Shown here piece after piece: positions 32,623-40,320 of a DNA stretch of 41,923 bases. The notes below the pieces were generated by a model. That model was given only the letters and a program-made list of their open reading frames with translations, did no database searches and had not been told where the DNA came from. The translations under genes and the position numbers were made by a program. Where the stretch lies: contig DATAEK010000172.1 in the NCBI GenBank assembly GCA_036258055.1, positions 1 to 41,923 of the forward strand. The letters are read 5' to 3'. The stretch's first letter is position 1. The number at the start of each line of letters is the position of its first letter. The DNA comes from DATAEK01 sp036258055. GTDB lineage: Bacteria > Acidobacteriota > Vicinamibacteria > Vicinamibacterales > 2-12-FULL-66-21.

Positions 32623-32649
32623 CCGGCGCGCCTCAATCCGGCGCGCCGG
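32623..32649 (-). terminator. Strong GC hairpin after the YVTN propeller gene
   Basis: CCGGCGCGCC and GGCGCGCCGG form a perfect 10-bp stem with a 7-nt loop (TCAATCC), 33 bp after the minus-strand stop at 32682. No T-run follows in either direction, so it may stop transcription inefficiently or protect the mRNA end. Confidence 0.5.
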
Positions 32650-32681
32650 CAATCTGCCGGGCAAGGTTGAACGCTCCGACG

Positions 32682-33740
32682 TTACTGCGTGATCACGATG
32701 AACCAAGCGGCGATGATTGGACCCTGCGGACCGCGGCCACGGCCGCGTCCGGCTTCCGGTGGCGGTGCATCAGCCGGCGGCGGTGGAGCTGGACCGCGTT
32801 CGGGCTGGAACAGGTACGCGTTGTGTGTCGCCGGATCGACTGTGATGGTCTTCGCGCCAAGGAACGTGGTGACGGTCGCCACGACCGTGTACGAGTCAGG
32901 GGAATCCTGGTGGACAACGGTGACGTTCCCCTCGCCCCCATTCGGGATGTAGATGAGTTTCTTCGACGGATCCCACCCCAGAGCGTCAACGCGAGTGCCG
33001 TTCTTGATCGACGCCACGACTTTGCCGGTGCCGGGGTCAACGACGACCGAGGTGTTGCTGCACCCTGAGAAGATGCGGTTCGTGGTCTTGTCATACGCAA
33101 TGCCGGTCGGCCCTTCGCACGGCGCAAGCGGCCACGACGCGGTCGCCTTCCAGGTCTTGACGTCGATCACCTGAATGGTGTTCTTGCCTTCGTTGTTGAC
33201 GAAGATGTGTCCGCGGCCGTCCGCGGCGGCACCCTCGGGCGCCGTGTCTTCGAGTTCGACGGTGGCGGTAATGTCACCGGTCACCGGGTCGATCGCGGTG
33301 AGGGTGCCGATCGGCCGGCTGTGATTCGTCAGGATGATCTTGTCGTCTGGCTCGTCGTACATGATGCCGTCGAGACCGGGGCCGACCTTGATCTGCTTGA
33401 TCACCGCCAGCGTCTTCAGGTCGAACATGGTGACGGTCTGGTCGCCGCCGTTGGTCGTGAAACCGTGACCCGCCTTCGGAGCGATGCCAACGCCGTGCAC
33501 ACCTGGCGTATTCGGGATGTCGGCGAGCACTTTGCCGGTCGCGCCCTCAACCACCATGACGTGAGTGGAGCGTGAGACGAACACTCGCCCCGTAGCGGTC
33601 TCGACCGTGACGTAATCCGTACCGCCCTCGCCCTTGATATCGAACTTCGCCATCTTGAACGTCTGTGCGTGTCCGATGACAGGCGCAATCAGGCTCACGA
33701 CTGAGAGCACCGCGAATACGATGATGAAGCGTTTAGCCAT
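32682..33740 (-). CDS. Secreted YncE/YVTN-type beta-propeller protein
   Basis: This is 352 residues from ATG 33740 (GAGG 6 nt upstream); an in-frame start 12 nt earlier is possible. The signal peptide (AKRFIIVFAVLSVVSLIAPVIGHAQ) precedes about seven YVTN-like blades: DYVTVETATGRVFVSR, STHVMVVEGATGKVLADIP, QTVTMFDLKTLAVIKQIKV, GTLTAIDPVTGDITATVEL, NTIQVIDVKTWKATASW and TSVVVDPGTGKVVASIK. A Pro/Arg/Gly-rich tail (APPPPADAPPPEAGRGRGRG) follows before FIVITQ. YncE-type proteins bind DNA or other ligands in some species, but the role here is unknown. It is a single-gene unit. Confidence 0.85.
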   Translation of the reverse strand: MAKRFIIVFAVLSVVSLIAPVIGHAQTFKMAKFDIKGEGGTDYVTVETATGRVFVSRSTHVMVVEGATGKVLADIPNTPGVHGVGIAPKAGHGFTTNGGDQTVTMFDLKTLAVIKQIKVGPGLDGIMYDEPDDKIILTNHSRPIGTLTAIDPVTGDITATVELEDTAPEGAAADGRGHIFVNNEGKNTIQVIDVKTWKATASWPLAPCEGPTGIAYDKTTNRIFSGCSNTSVVVDPGTGKVVASIKNGTRVDALGWDPSKKLIYIPNGGEGNVTVVHQDSPDSYTVVATVTTFLGAKTITVDPATHNAYLFQPERGPAPPPPADAPPPEAGRGRGRGPQGPIIAAWFIVITQ

Positions 33741-33868
33741 ACAAGACCTCACTCGTGGTCGTAGAACCTCACCGAATCCTGCACGAGCGTCGTGCCGGCA
33801 GCAGCCGATGCTAGTCGTTACGACATGTCCGGGAGATTAACGCGCGAACGGGTGAGGCTCTTTGTTTC

Positions 33869-34615
33869 TTACCGTTTCTCCAGCTCGGCGATTCGCGCTT
33901 TCGCGCGTGGATTATCGGGGGCCTTCTCCAGACTTACCCGGTATCGCGCGAGCGCTTTGTCGCGCTCACCACGCTGAAGATGGATCTCTGCGATCGTAAA
34001 GTCGATGGCGGCGGACTTCGGGTAGTACTCCCCGTTCATCTCGAGGATGCCAATCGCGGCCGTCGGGTTCCCCGCCTCGACCAGGCGCCGCGCCAACTCG
34101 TTGATCTCCCATTCGTCGAAGTTGTAACGGCCCGACAGCGTATCGGACGCTCGCAGCTCGCGATAACGCTGGATTGCCGCCGCCGTTCCTTCGGCGTTGA
34201 CGATCTCGAAGAGCGTCGTCTGTAGTGACTTCGGCAGACGCAGTCCGTGATGACAGGTTGCGCAGTTGACCTCGACCCGCGGCTCGGCACGGGATGGCAC
34301 CTGCGGAAGCAGCGTCTGATTGACCTGATCGGTGAGGCGCAGCATCGCGCGCGCTTTGTTCTTGGCGGGTTTGTCGTCCGAGGAAAAGTCCACGCCCTCG
34401 AGCGAAACGCCGTCGCCTCCAGCATGACAGTGCTGACAGCGGACGCTGAGCGCGAACGAGAATTCGCGCATGCGCTGGATCAGCACGTCACGCTTGATGT
34501 CTTTCGCGAAGTACTGAAGGTTCCGGCCCTTCCATTCCGACGCGGGTTGCTGCTGCGCCGCTACCGACGTGACCAGCGCGAACCCGGCGCCCGCGAAAAC
34601 CATTCGCCAGCTCAT
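33869..34615 (-). CDS. Diheme reaction-centre-type cytochrome c (CytoC_RC) with TPR tail
   Basis: This is 248 residues from ATG 34615, chosen for AGGAGGG upstream and the signal peptide (SWRMVFAGAGFALVTSVAAQ) that follows. NLQYFAKDIKRDVLIQRMREFSFALSVRCQHCH is the family block, with heme site C60-x-x-C63-H64 and a likely Met ligand in the preceding helix (QRM, 49). The second site is C118-A-T-C121-H122, preceded by RAMLRLTDQVN. Photosynthetic versions carry three or four hemes, whereas this non-photosynthetic form has two. Residues about 165-248 form a TPR-like region (FTIAEIHLQRGERDKALARYRVSLEKAPDN). It is probably a periplasmic electron carrier with a protein-interaction tail. Confidence 0.88.
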   Translation of the reverse strand: MSWRMVFAGAGFALVTSVAAQQQPASEWKGRNLQYFAKDIKRDVLIQRMREFSFALSVRCQHCHAGGDGVSLEGVDFSSDDKPAKNKARAMLRLTDQVNQTLLPQVPSRAEPRVEVNCATCHHGLRLPKSLQTTLFEIVNAEGTAAAIQRYRELRASDTLSGRYNFDEWEINELARRLVEAGNPTAAIGILEMNGEYYPKSAAIDFTIAEIHLQRGERDKALARYRVSLEKAPDNPRAKARIAELEKR

Positions 34616-34768
34616 GTCGCCCTCCTGAAGGCGTCGTTGAAGGCCGCCTGCGGTGTTACGCAGGGCGAAGCCACTGCGCACAAACATGCGCGGTGGGACG
34701 TGCCGCCTCCAGCGTTTAGGGGCGAAGTGGCAGTGGTCGGGGTAAGACGGCCTGGCGGGCAACCGGGA

Positions 34769-35548
34769 TCAGCTGATCATCTCGGATTCGAGCACACGCT
34801 CGACGGCCTGTCCGCCGGACGCGCTGACGTAGTACACCTTCGCGTTGGCGCGCGCCGCGACGACCCGCTTGACCTCGTTGTCTTCGAAGTAGATTCCCGC
34901 GTCGTTGTCGCACGCGTAACCCGGCTTCATCTCTCCCGAGGCAATCAGCTTGCGGTAAAGCGGCCGGCGATCGGCCTCGCGATCGTAGTGAGGGCAGTGA
35001 CTGCCCTTCAGGAAACCGAGCCCCTTGACCGTAGTCAGCTCCTTCGGCCGTGAGTCAGTCGTGCCCTCCTCGAACCAGCACAGAGAGCCGGCGCTCGCGC
35101 CGCCGAGCACGATGCCGCGATCCCAGGCCTGTTTGAGGATGACGTCGATGCCCTGCGCTTTCCAGATCGCCTGCTGATTGAGCGTGTTGCCACCGGACGC
35201 GACGATGCCGTCCACGGTGAGCAGCACGTCTTCCCAGGACTGTGTCTGGCGGGAGCTCGCGATGAAGCTATCCTGAGCCAGCGGATAGACATCGAGCGGT
35301 GCGCAGCTTCTGAACCACGAAATGATGCCGCTCTGGCTGTCCGCTGACGCGGTGGGCAGATAGAGAAGCTTCGGCCGCTTCTTGCCGGTCAGCTCCGCCA
35401 TGTATTTGATGAACGGCGTGCCGTAGTTCCCGCCGGCGATGAGGATCTTCCGCGTCGCGGCCTGCGTCGTGGCGCCGCCACCGAGCGGCCACAGCGCGGC
35501 GCCAAACGGGCCGAGGACTGACAGCGTCAGGAAGTCGCGTCTTTTCAT
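34769..35548 (-). CDS. Tat-exported peptidase S51 (dipeptidase E-like)
   Basis: This 259-residue serine peptidase has a Tat-like signal MKRRDFLTLSVLGPFGAALWPLG. The domain has KILIAGGNYGTPFIKYM, IVASGGNTLNQQAIW, the nucleophile elbow GGASAGSLCWF (Ser152) and GFLKGSHCPHYDRE (His187), the S51 order. E. coli PepE (peptidase E) cleaves Asp-X dipeptides, and cyanophycinases share the fold; the actual substrate is not shown. The 5' region holds a long inverted repeat next to the start codon. It lies in tandem with the cytochrome c gene, 153 bp upstream of that gene's start. Confidence 0.88.
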   Translation of the reverse strand: MKRRDFLTLSVLGPFGAALWPLGGGATTQAATRKILIAGGNYGTPFIKYMAELTGKKRPKLLYLPTASADSQSGIISWFRSCAPLDVYPLAQDSFIASSRQTQSWEDVLLTVDGIVASGGNTLNQQAIWKAQGIDVILKQAWDRGIVLGGASAGSLCWFEEGTTDSRPKELTTVKGLGFLKGSHCPHYDREADRRPLYRKLIASGEMKPGYACDNDAGIYFEDNEVKRVVAARANAKVYYVSASGGQAVERVLESEMIS

Positions 35549-35549
35549 A

Positions 35550-35588
35550 CGTCGGACCTGCGCACGGAAGCATACGTGCGGGCCGACG
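35550..35588. promoter_or_regulatory. Two-part inverted repeat directly upstream of the S51 peptidase start
   Basis: The outer arms are CGTCGG (35550-35555) and CCGACG (35583-35588); the inner arms are CGCACG (35561-35566) and CGTGCG (35575-35580), with an 8-nt loop. On the minus-strand mRNA the structure ends one base before ATG 35548 and holds the only SD-like bases (AGGT) in its internal bulge, so it could control translation. Confidence 0.45.
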
Positions 35589-35617
35589 CCTGGCGCAACG
35601 ACCGTCTCGTGCCGCCG

Positions 35618-35884
35618 TCAGGCGAAGCGCCGCTGCGCCCGCTCTTTTGCCTTCCTGGCCTCTTCCTCGCGCGTGCGCGGGGGAGCCGCAGTGGTCAGCG
35701 AGCCGATGAGGCGTTGCGCGGCCTCGGTCACCTCGTCGACGGCGCGGTTGAAGGCGGGCTCGTTGGCTCGAGACGGTCGGGTCGTTCCGCTCAGCTTTCG
35801 GACGAATTGAAGCGCCGATGCGCGGATCTCGTCATCGGTGGCGGGCGGCGCAAAGTTCGCGAGTGTTTTGATGTTCCTGCACAT
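35618..35884 (-). CDS. DUF2277 family protein
   Basis: This 88-residue protein matches DUF2277 almost throughout: MCRNIKTLANFAPPATDDEIRASALQFVRKLSG, then PSRANEPAFNRAVDEVTEAAQRLI and a basic C-terminus (REEEARKAKERAQRRFA). It is a small, probably all-helical cytoplasmic protein found in many soil bacteria. No function is established. The family usually starts at this MCRNI. It does not overlap neighbours and lies between the S51 peptidase and the MaoC fusion gene. Confidence 0.92.
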   Translation of the reverse strand: MCRNIKTLANFAPPATDDEIRASALQFVRKLSGTTRPSRANEPAFNRAVDEVTEAAQRLIGSLTTAAPPRTREEEARKAKERAQRRFA

Positions 35885-35980
35885 GTTGTCTGGTCGTGGA
35901 CGCGGAGATGCCCGGCCACTCGAATCATTGTACGCGGCGGCGGGTGCGCAACGCGGTCGAGGTTGCGGCCGGACGGCTCG

Positions 35981-36814
35981 TCAGATCGTGGCTGCCGTTC
36001 CGTTGAACGTGTAACACCAGGCCTCGCCGTCGAGGACGATCTCCCCGCCCTGGCGCCTGACCGTCATCTTGAGACGGCAAACCGGCTTCGACGCGTGAAC
36101 CTCCAGCACTTCGGCTTCTGCAGTGACCGTGTCTCCGATGTACACAGGCGCCGTGAACTTCCAGTTCTGACTGAGAAAGACGGTCCCCGGGCCGGGCATG
36201 TCCATCGCGACGAGGGCGTGCAGGATGCCGGTCGTGAGGCCTCCCTGAGCCACCAGCTTCCCGAACTTCGTGCGCGAGGCGAACGCCACATCGAAATGCA
36301 GGGGGTTGTAGTCGCCGGTCATCTCGGCGAATGTCTTCACGTGAGCGGACGTCACCGTCATCGTCCGGGATGCTCTCTGTCCGACGGTGAGCGGTCCACG
36401 CCGGCCGCCGTCGGCCTCCGCACCTGCCAACTGCTGCTGGTAGTCAGCCGCATCGAAGTGTCCGTTCGACTCCGCGATCAAACCGTCCGCTCCGATCGTC
36501 CACTCCTCGTACCCGCTGATCTTGACCGGTCTCCCGGTTCCTCCCGGGCCCGTGTTCGTTCCCGTGAGAGTCCAACGATAGGTCGCGCGGTTCCCATCCA
36601 CGGTGAGACCGCCCATCGTCACGACCATGTCTGGAAAGGCGGTCATGAATCCTTGCGCCGCTGCGGTAATCGCATGGCGGCCGACCGAGGGCGCGGAGTC
36701 GTTGATCTTCAGCGATCCGCGCTCGGCATAGAACGCCGCGACACTCGGCGCGTTCTGGCTGCACCAAGCGGCCGTGTATCTCGTCGCGAACTCCGTCAGC
36801 CTGGCGGTGTCCAT
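35981..36814 (-). CDS. Fusion protein: SnoaL-like domain plus MaoC-like dehydratase
   Basis: This is 277 residues from ATG 36814. Residues 1-128 form a SnoaL/NTF2-like domain (TEFATRYTAAWCSQNAPSVAAFYAERG, then WTIGADGLIAESNGHFDAADYQQQL). Residues 140-277 form a hot-dog MaoC/R-hydratase domain with the catalytic pattern GDYNPLHFD (Asp168, His173, as in R-specific enoyl-CoA hydratase) and AQGGLTTGILHALV. MaoC enzymes hydrate 2-enoyl-CoA, while SnoaL domains have varied roles. The single chain joins two folds usually found apart. The open frame extends 28 codons upstream without similarity. It lies 28 bp after the oxidoreductase gene and is probably co-transcribed. Confidence 0.82.
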   Translation of the reverse strand: MDTARLTEFATRYTAAWCSQNAPSVAAFYAERGSLKINDSAPSVGRHAITAAAQGFMTAFPDMVVTMGGLTVDGNRATYRWTLTGTNTGPGGTGRPVKISGYEEWTIGADGLIAESNGHFDAADYQQQLAGAEADGGRRGPLTVGQRASRTMTVTSAHVKTFAEMTGDYNPLHFDVAFASRTKFGKLVAQGGLTTGILHALVAMDMPGPGTVFLSQNWKFTAPVYIGDTVTAEAEVLEVHASKPVCRLKMTVRRQGGEIVLDGEAWCYTFNGTAATI

Positions 36815-36842
36815 CGATTCTTTTCGGCGATCGGCGCCGCGG

Positions 36843-37601
36843 TCAAATGCCCGTGTACCACGCCCACCCGTTCTGGATGTTCCCCTTCTTGCCCCCATCG
36901 TCGAACTCGTCCTTCACGACGATGCGATGGAGATACTTCATGCTCTTGTAGCCCATTTGCCTTTCTACTCGCAGCCGGATCGGCGCGCCATGAGGAAGGG
37001 GAAGGTCCTGCCCGTTCATGCCGTACGCAAGAATCGTCTGCGGGTGCAGGGCATCGAGCAGGTCGATGCTGTCGGCCCAGTCGTCGTACGAGTAGAACAT
37101 CACGAACCGCGCGGTCGGGAGGATCCCCGCGGCGTTGAGCACCAGGCTCAGGGGCACACCTGTCCACTCGCCGATCGCGGACCAGCCTTCTTCGCAGGTG
37201 TGTCGTGTGATCTGCGTCCGCGCAGGAAGGCGTTTCAGATCCGCGAGCGTGAAGGATTGCGGCGAATGCACCCGGCCTTCGACCGACAGGCGCCAGTCGC
37301 TGAAAGCGCCGCTCTGCAGACGGCGGTACGCTTCGCTCAGACTCGACCGGTTGAGGTCACCCGGGTTCGTAGTGCCGGTCGCAGGGAATGACGTGATGTC
37401 CCGGTGACTGTATTCCCGCACCAGCGATTGTCCCGGTAGCAGCGTGCGATGCGCGGCGTAGGTCAGCGTGTCACCCATCCGCAGGATGTTGCCGTAGGTC
37501 GGCGGGAGATCCTGCCAGTATCTCGGAAGGAGGAATCCGCCGACAGATGCCGCACCCGCGATGAGCGCGCGGCGCCGCGTGATGAGCCGCTTCGTCTCCA
37601 T
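36843..37601 (-). CDS. Tat-exported molybdopterin-dependent oxidoreductase (sulfite oxidase/MsrP-like)
   Basis: This 252-residue protein has a Tat motif (ITRRRALIAGAASVGGFLL). The sulfite-oxidase-fold Moco domain carries the Mo-ligand Cys136 in RHTCEEGWSAIGEWTGVPL. Other family blocks are DWRLSVEGRVHSPQSFTLADLKRLP, FYSYDDWADSIDLLDAL, TILAYGMNGQDLPLPHGAPIRLRVERQMGYKSMKYL and GWAWYTGI at the end. Natural substrates could be sulfite, methionine sulfoxide or another small oxide. It follows a cytochrome b gene with 1 bp between them, so the pair forms a membrane-linked oxidoreductase like MsrPQ or YedYZ, with cytochrome b as the quinol-side partner. Confidence 0.92.
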   Translation of the reverse strand: METKRLITRRRALIAGAASVGGFLLPRYWQDLPPTYGNILRMGDTLTYAAHRTLLPGQSLVREYSHRDITSFPATGTTNPGDLNRSSLSEAYRRLQSGAFSDWRLSVEGRVHSPQSFTLADLKRLPARTQITRHTCEEGWSAIGEWTGVPLSLVLNAAGILPTARFVMFYSYDDWADSIDLLDALHPQTILAYGMNGQDLPLPHGAPIRLRVERQMGYKSMKYLHRIVVKDEFDDGGKKGNIQNGWAWYTGI

Positions 37602-37602
37602 G

Positions 37603-38373
37603 CTATCTCCCCAAGGTCATGGCGCGCATCTGGCGTCTGAATCCTGACACGACGACCATGACGATGTGCGCGATCACGAACAGGACAAGAGCGGCGAAGG
37701 TCAGGAAGTGAAGCGTGCGCGCCGATTGAAAGCCTCCGAAGACGCGCAACAGGAACGGAAAGGCCGCCGTGATCGCCGGTGACATCGTCAGCCCGGTCAT
37801 CACGGAGAGCGGCAGGGCGACGAAAACCACCGCGCTGTACGTGATTTTCTGGAGCAGTCCGTACTGCGGCCCGCCGGTGACCGGCGGGATCCGCAGGTGC
37901 AGGTGGTCGACGGCGTCCTGCCAGACCAGACGAGGTGTCAGTTCGCCGGCGCGGGGCCAGATATGAAAACGGAAGTGTCCGGTGGAAATCCCGAGCAGCA
38001 GATACACCACACCCGGTATGACGAGGAGCCAGGCGGCAAGAAAGTGGAGGCTTCGCGCCCAACCGTTCTGATTGAAGATGTCGTAGGTGCGATTCGCGCT
38101 GATCGGAGACGACGAATCCTTGAAGAACGGGGCTCGCTGTTCCCACCCGCCGTGCTGGTAGTTCCGGCTGATCGGCAGTTCCAGCAGCGCCGGGGTCAGG
38201 TCGTTGCCAGCGTCTCCCCAATACAGGCGCGGATGCGCCATCAGGATCACGAAACCGGTGGTCGCCAGCGTAAGGAGACTCGCGGTCACAATCCAATGAG
38301 AGATCCTCACCCACCGCGCGTGCGTGATGCGTCCGGTCTCTAGTGCCGGTCCGAGGAGATCTTCTTCGGGCAT
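37603..38373 (-). CDS. Cytochrome b/b6-type membrane subunit (thiosulfate-reductase/Ni-Fe hydrogenase cytochrome b-like)
   Basis: This 256-residue di-heme-type integral membrane protein has about four helices: residues 22-45 (VRISHWIVTASLLTLATTGFVIL), 107-128 (SLHFLAAWLLVIPGVVYLLLG), 180-205 and 222-245 (LHFLTFAALVLFVIAHIVMVVVSG). Likely heme ligands are His26, His109, His224 and His237, which sit in helices. It differs from MsrQ, which is a heme-b ferric-reductase-like protein. The next gene encodes the exported molybdopterin subunit and starts 1 bp after the stop. It is probably the first gene of the operon, and it carries electrons between quinol and the periplasmic enzyme. Confidence 0.88.
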   Translation of the reverse strand: MPEEDLLGPALETGRITHARWVRISHWIVTASLLTLATTGFVILMAHPRLYWGDAGNDLTPALLELPISRNYQHGGWEQRAPFFKDSSSPISANRTYDIFNQNGWARSLHFLAAWLLVIPGVVYLLLGISTGHFRFHIWPRAGELTPRLVWQDAVDHLHLRIPPVTGGPQYGLLQKITYSAVVFVALPLSVMTGLTMSPAITAAFPFLLRVFGGFQSARTLHFLTFAALVLFVIAHIVMVVVSGFRRQMRAMTLGR

Positions 38374-38580
38374 TGATTGTGACGGGTGTCGGGTCGCGGG
38401 GACACATCATCGCACCGATGCGGCCCGGCTGCAAACGCGCCGTCTACTCTTTGGACACTGGAACGCTGCGAAGGCCGATCTGCTATGCCGCATCCGAACG
38501 TCGCAGAACCGCCAGCTTCATGCGCTTGCTGGACTTAAGAACGCCCGTTCGCATGGAGTATCGGCAGTGCCAGTGGAACG

Positions 38581-38961
38581 CTAGACGGTGCCCGCGTTTG
38601 CACCGTGAAAATAGGGCTCCATGGAGCGACGGAAGAGGAGGTAGAGGATCGGGGCAAAGAAGGCGCAATGGACCAAGAGTTGCGGCCAGGAGTGCAGCAG
38701 GCTGAGGCCGATGTGAAACACCATCCAAGCGACCAGCAGCCAGCGAGCCCAGTTGCGGCCGCCAAGCAGGCCCACACCACCAACGATGGCCAATGCCCTG
38801 GAGGTCCATGCCGGGCCAAGGTCCGCCCACCCGTCCGCCTTCAGCTTCGCAAGTTGCCGGGAGGCGTCGGTCAACAGGGGCCAGAGATCGTTGAGCAGAC
38901 CGGCAGCACCGACGACGATGAAGAGCCCGGCGATGAGAGTGATGGAGATGGGCCGTTGCAT
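38581..38961 (-). CDS. Hypothetical four-TM membrane protein
   Basis: This 126-residue protein, or 127 from the GTG one codon earlier, has helices at about 6-28 (ISITLIAGLFIVVGAAGLL), 50-66, 68-90 (NWARWLLVAWMVFHIGLSLL) and 92-110 (LLVHCAFFAPILYLLF). The segment RALAIVGGVGLLGGRNWARWLLVAWMVFHI is a pattern I associate with small DoxX-like or DUF-type membrane proteins, but I cannot name the family. It is followed by a short cytosolic tail. It lies 15 bp downstream of the racemase gene on the same strand and is probably co-transcribed. Confidence 0.65.
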   Translation of the reverse strand: MQRPISITLIAGLFIVVGAAGLLNDLWPLLTDASRQLAKLKADGWADLGPAWTSRALAIVGGVGLLGGRNWARWLLVAWMVFHIGLSLLHSWPQLLVHCAFFAPILYLLFRRSMEPYFHGANAGTV

Positions 38962-38979
38962 CACGGGTTCAACACCCTG

Positions 38980-39687
38980 TCAGGCGGCCACGCTCTGTGT
39001 GGCTTCGCGGAGAGCCGCGCGTGCGAGCGTTCGGGTGGAGTCGATGACCGGGAGACGGGAGTCGAGTTGCGATATGAGCAGCGGGATCTCGGTGCAGCCG
39101 AGAACCACGGCGTCGCAACCGCGGGTCTCGAGCTTTGCGATGACGTGCTGGAAGTACCTGCGCGAGTCTTCTGTGAACTCGCCTTGCACGAGCTCGTCGA
39201 AGATTATGGCGTTGATGCGTGCGCGATCGGCCGGGTCAGGGATCTCACATGCGACATCCTGCCGGGCGAGCGCCACACCGTAAACCGGACCTTCCATCAG
39301 ATAGCGGGTGCCGAGAATTCCGAGCCGCCGGAAGCGACTCTTTGCCGCAACTGCCGCGACCTCCTCAGCAATGTGAAGCCAGGGCGCGGGCGACTGCGCG
39401 CGCACCAGGTCTAGCGCCTGGTGAACCGTATTGTCAGGACAGACGAGGAAATCAGCGCCGGTCTTGACCAACGTCGTCGCCGACGAAAGCAATAGCCGGC
39501 CAACCTCATCCCAGCGATCGGCTTCGATGTGACGCACGTACTCTGCGAGAGAGTACGTGTGCATGGTGATTTCAGGGTGGCCGTAAGAGCCGAACAGCGC
39601 TGCCCCTTCGACGCAGATGGTCCGGTAGCACAACGCTGCACCCTCCGCACTCACCGCCACGATTCCTATGTGCTTGGACTTCTTCAT
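38980..39687 (-). CDS. Aspartate/glutamate racemase family protein
   Basis: This 235-residue cytoplasmic enzyme has two catalytic cysteines: Cys83 in FLVCPDNTVHQA and Cys198 in VVLGCTEIPLLI, the two bases of cofactor-independent racemases. HIGIVAVSAEGAALCYRTIC opens the first domain, and RRLGILGTRYLMEGPVY opens the second. The full pair of cysteines argues for a racemase or isomerase rather than the decarboxylases that keep only one. It could make D-aspartate or D-glutamate, or act on hydantoins; the substrate is inferred only at family level. It has no operon partner of known pathway. Confidence 0.9.
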   Translation of the reverse strand: MKKSKHIGIVAVSAEGAALCYRTICVEGAALFGSYGHPEITMHTYSLAEYVRHIEADRWDEVGRLLLSSATTLVKTGADFLVCPDNTVHQALDLVRAQSPAPWLHIAEEVAAVAAKSRFRRLGILGTRYLMEGPVYGVALARQDVACEIPDPADRARINAIIFDELVQGEFTEDSRRYFQHVIAKLETRGCDAVVLGCTEIPLLISQLDSRLPVIDSTRTLARAALREATQSVAA

Positions 39688-39812
39688 CGCTGGGTGCTGC
39701 GCAACCGTGGGGCTTCAGCCGTGGCTCACGTGCGGCGCCATGATTCTGCCGAGAATCTCGTGAATTCCTTCACTCCCAGCCGCGATTGACGGTGGCTCGG
39801 CCAACCGACAGC

Positions 39813-40274
39813 TTACTCCGACGCTATCAGGTAGAAGACGTCCGTGCGAATCTGAGACGGATCGGCGTTCCATCCGTCCTGCCAATGGCCGTAGATCTCC
39901 CAGTTCGGACCGGCAAAGCGGTGATTCCTGGTCCTGCACCAGTTTCGAACCGCTTCGTGCGCGGCGCCGAGGCCGCTGTACGGGCCCAGGTGCGTGACCG
40001 ACGCCACCGTGCCGCCAGGCGTTGCCGAGCGAATCACCTCGCCCTGCTCGACAAACGGGCCTTGCAGTTCGACGCCCACTTCGAGCCGAATGGTCCCGTC
40101 CCAATAGATCGCGACGTGGCGACCCGCTCGCGCGTGCTGTGCGCGCAGCACATTCCAGACCACGCCACAGCACTCCGGTACCACGCGCGACAATTCGGCC
40201 GCGCTCGCCTGACGTCGGACGACGGCGAGCGGAATGCTATCGAGCTGCTGCAACTGCACCAGGTACCGCGTCAT
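39813..40274 (-). CDS. GyrI-like/AraC effector-binding domain protein
   Basis: This is 153 residues from ATG 40274. The domain has the two-fold alpha/beta repeat of GyrI-like small-molecule-binding proteins: IPLAVVRRQASAAELSRVVPECCGVVWNVL, then HVAIYWDGTIRLEVGVEL, TPGGTVASVTHLGPYSGLGAAHEAVRNWC and WEIYGHWQDGWNADPSQIRTDVFYLI. It has no DNA-binding part, so it is a stand-alone binding domain or enzyme. The longer open frame upstream overlaps the cupin gene and is not used. It starts 47 bp downstream of the cupin stop on the same strand. Confidence 0.82.
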   Translation of the reverse strand: MTRYLVQLQQLDSIPLAVVRRQASAAELSRVVPECCGVVWNVLRAQHARAGRHVAIYWDGTIRLEVGVELQGPFVEQGEVIRSATPGGTVASVTHLGPYSGLGAAHEAVRNWCRTRNHRFAGPNWEIYGHWQDGWNADPSQIRTDVFYLIASE

Positions 40275-40320
40275 GTCTTTCTCGGCCCGCCGGGATCGGC
40301 CGTCAAGGTCTCCGTTTCCG

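Larger units (their letters stand above)
32372..32681. other. Intergenic region (310 bp) with promoter and hairpin elements
   Basis: I see no gene here. It holds, from left to right, the leader of the TonB-partner gene, a 15-bp palindrome (32479-32493), a minus-strand TATAAT with an inverted repeat just upstream, and a 10-bp-stem hairpin (32623-32649) after the YVTN propeller gene. These are listed separately. Confidence 0.6.

Noticed and set aside
35576..37138. 520-codon plus-strand frame across 35.6-37.1 kb
   Set aside because: It runs opposite DUF2277, the MaoC fusion and the molybdopterin enzyme, all of which have clear families; it has no domain of its own.
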